Source of the DNA: Desulfuromonadales bacterium
GTDB taxonomy: Bacteria > Desulfobacterota > Desulfuromonadia > Desulfuromonadales > BM103
Length of the DNA: 6,587 nucleotides
NCBI GenBank assembly: GCA_030630015.1
Contig: DAOVNV010000142.1
Span: 1 to 6,587, forward strand
Direction: 5' to 3'
A model generated the notes under the pieces. That model was not told the origin of the DNA. It saw nothing but the letters and a program-made list of their open reading frames with translations, and searched no databases. The stretch's first letter is position 1. The number at the start of each line of letters is the position of its first letter. This document shows, one piece after another, positions 1 through 6,164 of this stretch. A program made the position numbers and the translations under genes.

Positions 1-695
1 ATAAGGCTGTCGGCCAGGATGCCGGGCTCGGTGCCGGCTGTGGCAAACTGGATGTTTCCATTACCGGGGACCTTGATCAGGCTCTCGAACCAAGCGATGT
101 CCTGATCGATTTCACCTGGCCCGAAGTCACCATGCAGAACCTCGCCAAATGTGTAAGTCTTGGCAAAGGCATGATCATCGGTACAACAGGGCTCACCTTG
201 CAGCAGCGCTCGGAGATTGAGAAAGCCGGCAATTTCATCCCGATCGTTTTTGCCCCCAACATGAGCGTCGGCGTCAACGTCTGCTTCAAACTTCTCAAGG
301 AACTGGCGGCAAGCCTTGGTGAAGACTTCGATGTGGAAATCGTCGAACTCCATCACAACAAGAAGAAGGATGCCCCCTCTGGCACAGCGGTCCGCATGGG
401 AGAAGTTGTCGCTGAAGCTCTCGGCCGCGACTACAGCAAGGCGGCAAACTACCACCGTGAAGGCATGTGTGGTGAACGCACTCGGGAAGAGATCGGCATG
501 CAGACGGTGCGCGGCGGCGATATCGTCGGCGAACACACCGTCTATTTCATCGGCATGGGCGAACGCATCGAATTGACCCATCGCGCCATGAACCGCGACA
601 TGTTTGCCCGTGGAGCGATCCGTGCCGCAAAATGGCTTGGTGAAAAACAGGCCGGACTCTACGATATGCAGGATGTGCTTGGCCTGAATGAATAA
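1..695 (+). CDS. dapB: 4-hydroxy-tetrahydrodipicolinate reductase, 5'-truncated by window edge
   Basis: DapB reduces 4-hydroxy-tetrahydrodipicolinate to tetrahydrodipicolinate with NAD(P)H in the cytoplasm, the second committed step to diaminopimelate and lysine. The reading frame is open from base 3 to the TAA at 693-695, giving 230 visible residues. Family members are about 265-275 residues, so roughly the first 35-40, including the GxxGxMG nucleotide-binding turn, lie upstream of the window. The visible part starts in the conserved VGxDAGxxAG stretch, then shows VLIDFTWPE, the IGTTGL cofactor loop (about base 177-194), and the catalytic/substrate segment ELHHNKKKDAPSGTA (base 345-389). In that segment the HH pair and second K align with E. 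coli H159, H160 and K163. The C-terminal GERIELTHRAMNRDMFARGA block is also typical. It is followed closely by the entericidin-like gene and dapL on the same strand. Identification is by recognised family motifs and is secure. Confidence 0.97.
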   Translation, partial: KAVGQDAGLGAGCGKLDVSITGDLDQALEPSDVLIDFTWPEVTMQNLAKCVSLGKGMIIGTTGLTLQQRSEIEKAGNFIPIVFAPNMSVGVNVCFKLLKELAASLGEDFDVEIVELHHNKKKDAPSGTAVRMGEVVAEALGRDYSKAANYHREGMCGERTREEIGMQTVRGGDIVGEHTVYFIGMGERIELTHRAMNRDMFARGAIRAAKWLGEKQAGLYDMQDVLGLNE

Positions 696-731
696 TCAGC
701 TTTTCCGATGCCGAGAAACCCGGCACAATTC

Positions 732-737
732 AAGGAG
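732..737 (+). promoter_or_regulatory. Ribosome binding site deciding the start of the small lipoprotein gene
   Basis: AAGGAG lies 7 bases before the ATG at 745. It marks that ATG as the start rather than the in-frame ATG at 688, which overlaps the dapB stop and has no comparable site. Starting at 745 also puts a lysine-containing n-region and a signal peptide at the N-terminus, which the longer version would bury. Confidence 0.8.
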
Positions 738-744
738 AGCACAG

Positions 745-870
745 ATGAAAAAAGCAGTTATATTCCTGATGATCGCCCTCATCGCCCTGCTCTGCAGCTG
801 CGAAACCATGAGCGGCTTCGGCAAAGACGTTCAGAAAGCCGGCGAATGGGTTGAAAAAAAAGCAGACTGA
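745..870 (+). CDS. Entericidin A/B-like small lipoprotein, 41 aa
   Basis: This tiny protein is predicted to be exported and lipid-anchored. Residues 1-3 are MKK, residues 4-16 form a hydrophobic core, and L16-C17-S18-C19 forms a lipobox with C19 as the lipidated cysteine. The mature part is only 23 residues: it carries ETMSGFGKDVQKAGE then a lysine/glutamate-rich tail, matching the entericidin family pattern (short NTxxGxGxDxxxxG segment after the lipid cysteine). In E. coli the entericidins are membrane lipoproteins described as an antidote/toxin pair (EcnA/EcnB), but in most bacteria such singletons have no tested role and the toxin label should not be transferred. Residue E20 rather than D at +2 fits outer-membrane sorting under the E. 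coli rule, which is an inference here. It sits 49 bases after dapB and 32 before dapL, so it is probably cotranscribed with them. Only one copy is seen, with no partner gene. Confidence 0.8.
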   Translation: MKKAVIFLMIALIALLCSCETMSGFGKDVQKAGEWVEKKAD

Positions 871-902
871 CCCCTAACAAATAGTAGAGGTTAAAGACTC
901 CA

Positions 903-2138
903 ATGGCACGCATTAACGATTCTTATCTCAAGCTGAAAGCTGGCTACCTGTTCCCAGAAATTGGCCGCCGGGTCAAGGAATTTACCGATGCCAATCCCGC
1001 GACCCAGGTCATCCGCCTCGGCATCGGCGACGTCACTCTGCCCCTGGCACCAGCAATCCTCAAGGCTTTCCATGACGGCGTGGATGACATGTCGCGCGGT
1101 GCAACCTTTCACGGCTACGGCCCGGAACAGGGCTATGACTGGCTCTCGCAAATTATTATCGACAAAGCCTACAAACCGCTCGGCGTCGACCTGAAGACCT
1201 CGGAAGTTTTCATCTCCGACGGGTCCAAGTGCGACAGCGCCAATATCCTCGACATCTTCGACCTGGGCAACAAGGTTGCCATCTGCGACCCGGTCTACCC
1301 GGTCTACAATGACACCAACGTCATGGTCGGCCGCACTGGTGAAGCGGATGATCAAGGGTACTATGCCGGCATCCATTACATGCCCTGCACCGGCGCCAAC
1401 AACTTCACCCCGGCGATCCCGGACGAGAAGGTCGATGTCATCTACCTGTGCTACCCGAACAACCCGACCGGCGCCGTTGCCACCAGGGACGATCTGAAAA
1501 AGTGGGTCGACTACGCCCGTGCCAATGATGCGGTCATCCTGTTCGACGCCGCCTACGAGGCATTTATCACCGAGGCGGACATCCCCCATTCGATTTATGA
1601 GATCGACGGCGCCCGCGAGTGCGCTATTGAGTTCCGCTCCTTCTCCAAGACCGCCGGCTTCACCGGCGTACGCTGCGGCCTGACCGTCGTCCCGGAAGAG
1701 TTGACAGGCACCACTGCCGACGGCGAGAAGTACAGCTTCAACAAACTCTGGAACCGCCGCCAGACCACCAAGTTCAATGGCGTCTCCTACCCGGTACAGA
1801 AAGCCGCAGCCGCGGTGTACTCTGAGGAGGGCTGGGCTCAGGTCAGGGAAGTCATCGACTACTACATGGAAAATGCCCGCATCATCCGCGAAGGGCTGAC
1901 CGCCGCCGGCATCACCTGTTTTGGCGGGGTCAATGCACCCTACATCTGGCTGGAAACTCCGGAAGGCATGAGCAGCTGGGACTTTTTCGACAAACTGCTC
2001 AACGAATGCCACGTTGTCGGTACTCCCGGCAGCGGCTTCGGGCCGAGCGGTGAAGGCTACTTCAGGCTTTCCGCGTTCGGTGACCGTCAAAACGTGGTAG
2101 AAGCCGTCAAACGCATTGAACAGAAATGGGGCAAATAA
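903..2138 (+). CDS. dapL: LL-diaminopimelate aminotransferase
   Basis: DapL is a PLP-dependent aminotransferase that converts tetrahydrodipicolinate plus glutamate directly to LL-diaminopimelate and 2-oxoglutarate, bypassing the succinylase/acetylase steps (DapD, DapC, DapE). The protein has 411 residues, the usual full length. The N-terminal INDSYLKLKAGYLFPEI block is diagnostic for this family. Fold-type I landmarks follow: SDGSKCD (105-111), CDPVYPVY (128-135), YPNNPTG (184-190), FDAAYEAF with D215 expected to hold the PLP ring nitrogen and Y218, SFSKTAGFTGVR (246-257) with K249 as the Schiff-base lysine, and FRLSAFG with R388 expected to bind the substrate carboxylate. The ATG at 903 gives the standard N-terminus. 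A modest AGAGG (886-890) lies 12 bases upstream, longer than usual. Co-occurrence with dapB immediately upstream supports the role. No key residue appears missing. Confidence 0.97.
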   Translation: MARINDSYLKLKAGYLFPEIGRRVKEFTDANPATQVIRLGIGDVTLPLAPAILKAFHDGVDDMSRGATFHGYGPEQGYDWLSQIIIDKAYKPLGVDLKTSEVFISDGSKCDSANILDIFDLGNKVAICDPVYPVYNDTNVMVGRTGEADDQGYYAGIHYMPCTGANNFTPAIPDEKVDVIYLCYPNNPTGAVATRDDLKKWVDYARANDAVILFDAAYEAFITEADIPHSIYEIDGARECAIEFRSFSKTAGFTGVRCGLTVVPEELTGTTADGEKYSFNKLWNRRQTTKFNGVSYPVQKAAAAVYSEEGWAQVREVIDYYMENARIIREGLTAAGITCFGGVNAPYIWLETPEGMSSWDFFDKLLNECHVVGTPGSGFGPSGEGYFRLSAFGDRQNVVEAVKRIEQKWGK

Positions 2139-2157
2139 CCCCATAACGGAATTCATT

Positions 2158-2406
2158 ATGAACCTGTTTGAAAAGCTGGAACAAGCCATCACCGAAGAGT
2201 ACGAAGAGGGCGAACTCCCGGAATTCCTACTGGAATCACTCTACGCTGTCGCCCGCAACCAGCAGAACTATGCCGGCAAAGAGGAGACGGTTGAGTTACT
2301 TCTCAGCCAGATCAAGGATTTCGAGCTGTTCGCGGATGCCGGCTGTTTCAAGGGCGGGTTCGATACGGATGACCTCAAAAAAACTCTTGCCCTGCTGGAA
2401 GGATAG
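2158..2406 (+). CDS. Hypothetical acidic small protein, 82 aa
   Basis: I do not recognise this family. The ATG at 2158 begins 19 bases after the dapL stop. An earlier in-frame ATG at 2116 lies inside dapL and is unlikely to be the start. A weak ACGGA (2146-2150) is the only candidate ribosome site. The protein is strongly acidic (14 Glu and 5 Asp against 6 Lys and 1 Arg by my count), looks mostly helical, and has no signal peptide, membrane segment or metal-binding cluster; its one cysteine is C63. The Glu-rich N-terminal third (EEYEEGELPEFLLESL) and leucine-spaced C-terminal helix suggest a soluble cytoplasmic helical-bundle or adaptor-type protein, but that is only inference. Position between dapL and the importer genes, all on one strand with short gaps, suggests cotranscription. 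Coding status is supported by tight packing between two real genes and an open frame through the whole gap. Confidence 0.75.
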   Translation: MNLFEKLEQAITEEYEEGELPEFLLESLYAVARNQQNYAGKEETVELLLSQIKDFELFADAGCFKGGFDTDDLKKTLALLEG

Positions 2407-2430
2407 CTATGGGCGCAATTCATATTCGAA

Positions 2431-2436
2431 AGGGAG
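2431..2436 (+). promoter_or_regulatory. Ribosome binding site deciding the start of the binding-protein gene
   Basis: AGGGAG lies 5 bases before the ATG at 2442. It selects that ATG over the in-frame ATG at 2409, which would add 11 residues ahead of the signal peptide and lacks an equally good site. Confidence 0.8.
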
Positions 2437-2441
2437 TCACG

Positions 2442-3518
2442 ATGAAAAGATTTGCCCTGTTGGCACTTGCATTGCTGTTGGTTTTGCCCCAATTTGCCGC
2501 GGCAGCGGATGCAAGCGACAAACAGATCAAGACCGGCTTCATCTATGACGGGCCGGTGGGTGACGCCGGCTGGACCTATGCCCACGGTGAAGGCCGCAAA
2601 CAGATGGAAACTCTCACCTTTGTCGAGCCGTCGACTTACATTGAATCGGTCCCTGAAGGGGCCGAATCAGCCCGGATCATCACCGGCTTAGTCCGCAAGG
2701 GGCACAACCTGGTCTTTACCACCAGCTTCGGTTACATGGACGCGACTCTCGAGGTCGCCAAGCGCTACAAGGACGTGGTCTTCATGCACTGCTCCGGCTA
2801 CAAGAGCGCCGAAAACGTCGGCAACTATTTCGGCCGCATGTATGAACCGCGCTACCTGTCCGGCATCGTCGCCGGCAAAATGACCAAGACCAATGTGATC
2901 GGCTATGTCGCCGCCTTCCCGATCCCCGAAGTTATTCGTGGCATCAACGCCTTCACTCTCGGCGTTCAGAGTGTCAATCCGAAAGCCGAAGTCCGCGTCG
3001 TCTGGACCCAGACCTGGTTCGATCCGGGCATTGAGCGCGATGCTGCCGACAGCCTGCTCGACGTCGGTGCTGATGTGCTGGCCATGCACCAGGACGCCCC
3101 GGCAACCATGCAGGCAGCTGAAGCACGTGGCGCCTACGTTATCGGCTACAACTCGGATATGCGCTCTTTTGCTCCCAACGCCTTTCTGACTGCTCCCGTT
3201 TGGAACTGGGGACCGCTCTATTCAAAAGTTGCCCAGGAAGTCAAGGACGGCACCTGGAAATCGGAATCGATCTGGTGGGGCATGAAACAGGACCTGGTGC
3301 AGCTTGCTCCGATCAGCGCCAAAGTTCCTGCCGATGTGCAGCAACTGGTCCAACAAAAAGCAGACGCGATCAAATCCGGCAGTCTGCATCCCTTCGCAGG
3401 CCCGGTCAAGGACCAGGACGGCAAGGTCCAGGTGGCAGCCGGCAACACCCCCAGCGACGGTGACCTGCTCGGTATGAGCTATTTCGTCGAAGGTGTCCAA
3501 GGGACAATTCCCAAGTAA
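2442..3518 (+). CDS. BMP/PnrA-family periplasmic binding protein, probable purine or nucleoside binder
   Basis: This is the substrate-binding component of the ABC importer encoded downstream, 358 residues. The N-terminus is a Sec signal peptide: MKR, a Leu/Ala core (about 4-18), and an AxA-type cleavage region near A19-A22. There is no lipobox, so the mature protein should be free in the periplasm, unlike the lipoprotein BMP members of spirochaetes and Gram-positives. Family blocks are GFIYDGPVGDAGW (32-44), TTSFGYMD (93-100), the hinge-region AFPIPEVIRGINAFTLG (158-174), TWFDPG (191-196) and WNWGPLY (254-260). The pattern closely matches proteobacterial BMP proteins such as the Brucella purine-binding protein, as I recall it, so adenine, hypoxanthine or a nucleoside is the likely ligand. 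Exact ligand is inference. The gene is 35 bases after the unknown acidic protein, and a strong hairpin follows it before the ATPase gene. A sigma-54-like motif lies within its signal-peptide codons. Confidence 0.93.
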   Translation: MKRFALLALALLLVLPQFAAAADASDKQIKTGFIYDGPVGDAGWTYAHGEGRKQMETLTFVEPSTYIESVPEGAESARIITGLVRKGHNLVFTTSFGYMDATLEVAKRYKDVVFMHCSGYKSAENVGNYFGRMYEPRYLSGIVAGKMTKTNVIGYVAAFPIPEVIRGINAFTLGVQSVNPKAEVRVVWTQTWFDPGIERDAADSLLDVGADVLAMHQDAPATMQAAEARGAYVIGYNSDMRSFAPNAFLTAPVWNWGPLYSKVAQEVKDGTWKSESIWWGMKQDLVQLAPISAKVPADVQQLVQQKADAIKSGSLHPFAGPVKDQDGKVQVAAGNTPSDGDLLGMSYFVEGVQGTIPK

Positions 3519-3539
3519 TCATTCCTGACGAGGAAGACA

Positions 3540-3573
3540 GAGCACGCACTGTAAGTATTCACAGTGCGTGCTC
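3540..3573 (+). terminator. Perfect 13-bp hairpin with T-rich tail between binding protein and ATPase genes
   Basis: The left arm GAGCACGCACTGT (3540-3552) is exactly complementary to the right arm ACAGTGCGTGCTC (3561-3573), with an 8-base loop, followed by GTTTCTTT. This has the form of an intrinsic terminator with an imperfect U-tract. Because it sits inside an importer operon rather than at its end, partial termination or protection of the upstream mRNA end is most likely, giving more binding protein than ATPase and permeases. That stoichiometry is known for other importer operons; its use here is inferred. The hairpin covers the potential GTG start at 3568. Confidence 0.7.
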
Positions 3574-3588
3574 GTTTCTTTGGTGCCT

Positions 3589-5097
3589 ATGCCAGATCTA
3601 CTGCAGATCAAGCATATCCGCAAGACCTTCCCCGGCGTGATTGCCCTGGATGACGTTTCCCTGTCCATTGCACCGGGTGAGATCCATACCCTGCTCGGGG
3701 AAAACGGCGCCGGGAAAAGCACCTTGATGAATGTGCTGACCGGGCTCTACCGTCCCGACCGGGGTGAAATCCGTTTTGACGATGATCCGGTCCAGTTCGA
3801 CAGTCCTCGTGATTCCCTCGCCATGGGCATCGGCATGGTTCATCAGCATTTCATGCTGGTCCCGGCCCACAGCGTTTTCGAAAATATCCTGCTGGCACTC
3901 GACAAGGTCCCCAACTTCTACTCACGCAAGCAGTTCAAGCAGCTGGTCCAGAATGTTCTCGATGAATTCGAGCTTGACCTGGACCTGGATACGCCGGTCT
4001 GGAAGCTTTCTATCGGCGCTCAGCAATGGATCGAACTGATCAAACTGCTCGTGCGCGACTGCCGTCTGCTCATTCTGGATGAGCCGACCGCCGTCCTGAC
4101 CCCGCAGGAAAGTGCCCGTCTCTTCCTGGTCTTGACCAGGCTGCGCGATCAGGGCAAAAGCATTCTGTTCATCTCCCACAAGATGCGCGAGGTGATGGAA
4201 ATCTCCAATCGGGTCACCGTCCTCAAAAAGGGTCGCAGCCTGACGACCCTGCGACGAGGCGAATACGATGAAAAGCTCCTCGCCTCCCTGATGATCGGCG
4301 AAGACCAGATTCCCGAATGGGAAAAATCTACCAACAACGGGGAACAGCTGGTTCTGGAGATCAAGGACCTTTCCGTGCGCAACGATCGCGGCCTGGCCGA
4401 CCTGGACAATTTCAACATGAAACTGTATCGAGGCCAGATCCTCGGCATCGCCGGCGTGGCCGGCAACGGCCAGAAAGCCCTGGCCGAGGTTCTGACCGGC
4501 CTGCGCGAGGCCTCCGGCGGCAAGATCCTGGCCGGGGACCGGGACATTACCAACAGCACTGCAAAAAGTTCCTACATCGCCGGCATCGCCCATATCCCGG
4601 AAGATCGTAAAAGCATCGGCATCGCTCCCGATATGACGGTTGACGAAAACCTGATCATGAAAAGCTTTACTTCCAGCGCGTTTCGACGCTGGATCTTCCA
4701 GGATCGCGCCGCCATTCGCAGTAACGCCGCTGAAAAAATCGACCAGTTTGCCATCAAGGCCGGCCCAGCCGGCACCCCGGTTCGCTACCTGTCCGGCGGC
4801 AATATCCAGAAAGTCATCATCGCCCGCGAACTTTCCGAGAAGCCGACTGTTCTGGTTGCCCTCTACCCGACCCGCGGCCTGGATATCGGCAGTGCCGAGT
4901 ACGTTCACAAGGTCGTCGTCGACGGTGCAGAGGAAGGAATGAGCACAATATTGATTTCTGAAGACCTTGACGAACTGCTTAAACTTTCCGACCAGATCGT
5001 TGTTATGTTCCGCGGTCGCCTGGTCGGTTGCGTCGACCCGCGCCAGACCAGCCGTGAAGCAATCGGCCTGTTGATGAGCGGCGAGGTGCAGACATGA
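3589..5097 (+). CDS. ABC importer ATPase with two nucleotide-binding domains (BMP/nucleoside-type)
   Basis: This 502-residue cytoplasmic protein powers import through the two following permeases. Domain 1 has Walker A GENGAGKST (37-45), Q-loop Q86, signature LSIGAQQ (140-146), Walker B LLILDEPT (160-167) with catalytic E165, and switch H197. Domain 2 has a Walker-A-like GVAGNGQKA (289-297) with Q in place of the ATP-binding lysine, the family hallmark HIPEDR (335-340), signature LSGGNIQK (401-408), and a degraded Walker B VLVALYPTRGLD in which the D-E pair reads L425-Y426; the switch histidine is E458. Loss of the second site is common in this family. The domain-1 signature has A where LSxGE is usual. 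I chose ATG 3589 because it starts at the conserved LLQIKHIRKTFPGV strand. In-frame GTG 3568, TTG 3580 and GTG 3583 would extend it, and none has a normally spaced Shine-Dalgarno. The gene overlaps permease 1 by ATGA. Confidence 0.93.
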   Translation: MPDLLQIKHIRKTFPGVIALDDVSLSIAPGEIHTLLGENGAGKSTLMNVLTGLYRPDRGEIRFDDDPVQFDSPRDSLAMGIGMVHQHFMLVPAHSVFENILLALDKVPNFYSRKQFKQLVQNVLDEFELDLDLDTPVWKLSIGAQQWIELIKLLVRDCRLLILDEPTAVLTPQESARLFLVLTRLRDQGKSILFISHKMREVMEISNRVTVLKKGRSLTTLRRGEYDEKLLASLMIGEDQIPEWEKSTNNGEQLVLEIKDLSVRNDRGLADLDNFNMKLYRGQILGIAGVAGNGQKALAEVLTGLREASGGKILAGDRDITNSTAKSSYIAGIAHIPEDRKSIGIAPDMTVDENLIMKSFTSSAFRRWIFQDRAAIRSNAAEKIDQFAIKAGPAGTPVRYLSGGNIQKVIIARELSEKPTVLVALYPTRGLDIGSAEYVHKVVVDGAEEGMSTILISEDLDELLKLSDQIVVMFRGRLVGCVDPRQTSREAIGLLMSGEVQT

Positions 5098-6164
5098 AAC
5101 TGGTCGCGGAAAAACGTGAGATTTCCTCGCGACTGTTCCGGTTCAGTGCGCCGATCATCTCGATCCTGGTGGCCCTGTTCGTCGCCGGTTTTCTGCTGCT
5201 GGCTGCCGGGGTCAACCCGCTGCAGGCCTACCTCGAAATCTTGCAGGAATCTCTCGGCTCGAGCTACGGCCTTTCGGAAACCCTGGTCAAGACCACGCCG
5301 CTGATCTTCGCCAGCCTCGGTGTTTCAGTTGCCTTCCGGATGCAGATCTGGAATATCGGCGCCGAGGGGCAGATTTACATGGGGGCCTGTGGCGCATCCT
5401 GGGTCGCCCTGTTCTCCGGGATCGAGAACCATGTCCTGATGATCACCGCCATGTTCCTGGTCGCCTTCCTGTTCGGCGGTCTGTGGGCCGGGGTTGCCGG
5501 GTTGTTGCGCGCCCGCTGGAAGGTCAACGAAGTTATCGTGACCCTGCTGATGAACTACATCGCCATCCTCGGAGTCGACTACCTGATCTACGGACCATGG
5601 AAGGACCCCAAAGGCTTTAATTTCCCGCTGACCGCTCAATTCAGCGATGCAGCCCGCCTGACGGAATATTTTGATACCCGCCTGCATAGCGGTTTCTTCC
5701 TGGCCCTGTTCTGCGCCCTGATCCTCTATCTGTTCATGGAGCGCACCGTGTGGGGCTACGAAATCAAGGTCATCGGCAGCAACCCGAAAGCGGCCCGTTA
5801 CGCCGGAATGCGGACCGGCCTGGCAATCTTTGCCGTACTGTTTTTAAGCGGTGCTATTGCCGGCATCGCCGGCTTCAGCGAGGTTGCCGGGCTACAGCAT
5901 CGCCTGCAGCACGGCATCTCGCCCGGCTACGGCTATACAGCGATCATCATTGCCTGGCTGGCCAAGCGCAGCGCCCTCGGGGTTGTGATCGTCTCGTTCC
6001 TGATGGGGGTTTTGCTGGTCGGCGGCGACAGTCTGCAGCTTTCGTGGCAACTGCCGGTCGCTTTTGTCTATGCTTTCCAAGGCTTGATCCTGTTCTTCCT
6101 GCTCGCTTCGGACTTCTTTATTCAGAACCGACTGCGACTGATCCGGGAGGAACATCATGCTTGA
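5094..6164 (+). CDS. ABC importer permease 1 (BMP/nucleoside-type, YufP/NupP-like)
   Basis: This inner-membrane subunit has 356 residues, the usual length for the larger permease of these importers. Hydrophobic segments are at about 18-39, 65-83, 96-138 (probably two), 145-167, 200-216, 242-264, 279-312 (probably two) and 321-343. The family block WNIGAEGQIYMGA (86-98) and the segment EVIVTLLMNYIA (146-157) are plainly present. The cytoplasmic loop VIGSNPKAARYAGM (226-239) is the expected coupling region that contacts the ATPase. Its ATG is inside the ATPase stop region (ATGA overlap), so translation is likely coupled; GAGG at 5083-5086 may serve as ribosome site. It should pair with permease 2 to form the heterodimeric channel. 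Substrate is not readable from the permease itself and rests on the binding protein. Confidence 0.94.
   Translation: MKLVAEKREISSRLFRFSAPIISILVALFVAGFLLLAAGVNPLQAYLEILQESLGSSYGLSETLVKTTPLIFASLGVSVAFRMQIWNIGAEGQIYMGACGASWVALFSGIENHVLMITAMFLVAFLFGGLWAGVAGLLRARWKVNEVIVTLLMNYIAILGVDYLIYGPWKDPKGFNFPLTAQFSDAARLTEYFDTRLHSGFFLALFCALILYLFMERTVWGYEIKVIGSNPKAARYAGMRTGLAIFAVLFLSGAIAGIAGFSEVAGLQHRLQHGISPGYGYTAIIIAWLAKRSALGVVIVSFLMGVLLVGGDSLQLSWQLPVAFVYAFQGLILFFLLASDFFIQNRLRLIREEHHA

Noticed and set aside
709..725. Small inverted repeat TGCCG-N7-CGGCA between dapB and the lipoprotein gene
   Set aside because: Only 5 bp of stem with no T-run after it; too weak to call a terminator or operator.
688..744. 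N-terminal extension of the small lipoprotein from ATG 688
   Set aside because: It overlaps the dapB stop, lacks a ribosome site, and would place 19 residues ahead of a well-formed signal peptide that starts at ATG 745.
891..2192. A 433-codon open frame on the - strand opposite dapL
   Set aside because: It is a mirror of dapL caused by GC-rich third positions. The translation is low in structure, resembles no family, and dapL is certain on the other strand.
2387..2441. Possible sigma-70 promoter ahead of the binding-protein gene (TTGCCC and TAGCTA)
   Set aside because: The two boxes are about 11 bases apart instead of 16-18 and both match poorly, so no separate promoter can be supported.
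3922..4908. A 328-codon open frame on the - strand opposite the ATPase gene
   Set aside because: It lies wholly inside a certain ABC ATPase gene and its translation has the Gly/Ala/Asp/Val-rich look of a GC-driven shadow with no recognisable motif.
5860..5900. Repeated GCCGGC-type palindromes suggesting a hairpin or repeat element
   Set aside because: They fall in Ala/Gly/Ile codons of permease 1 and are scattered throughout this GC-rich window; ordinary codon use explains them.
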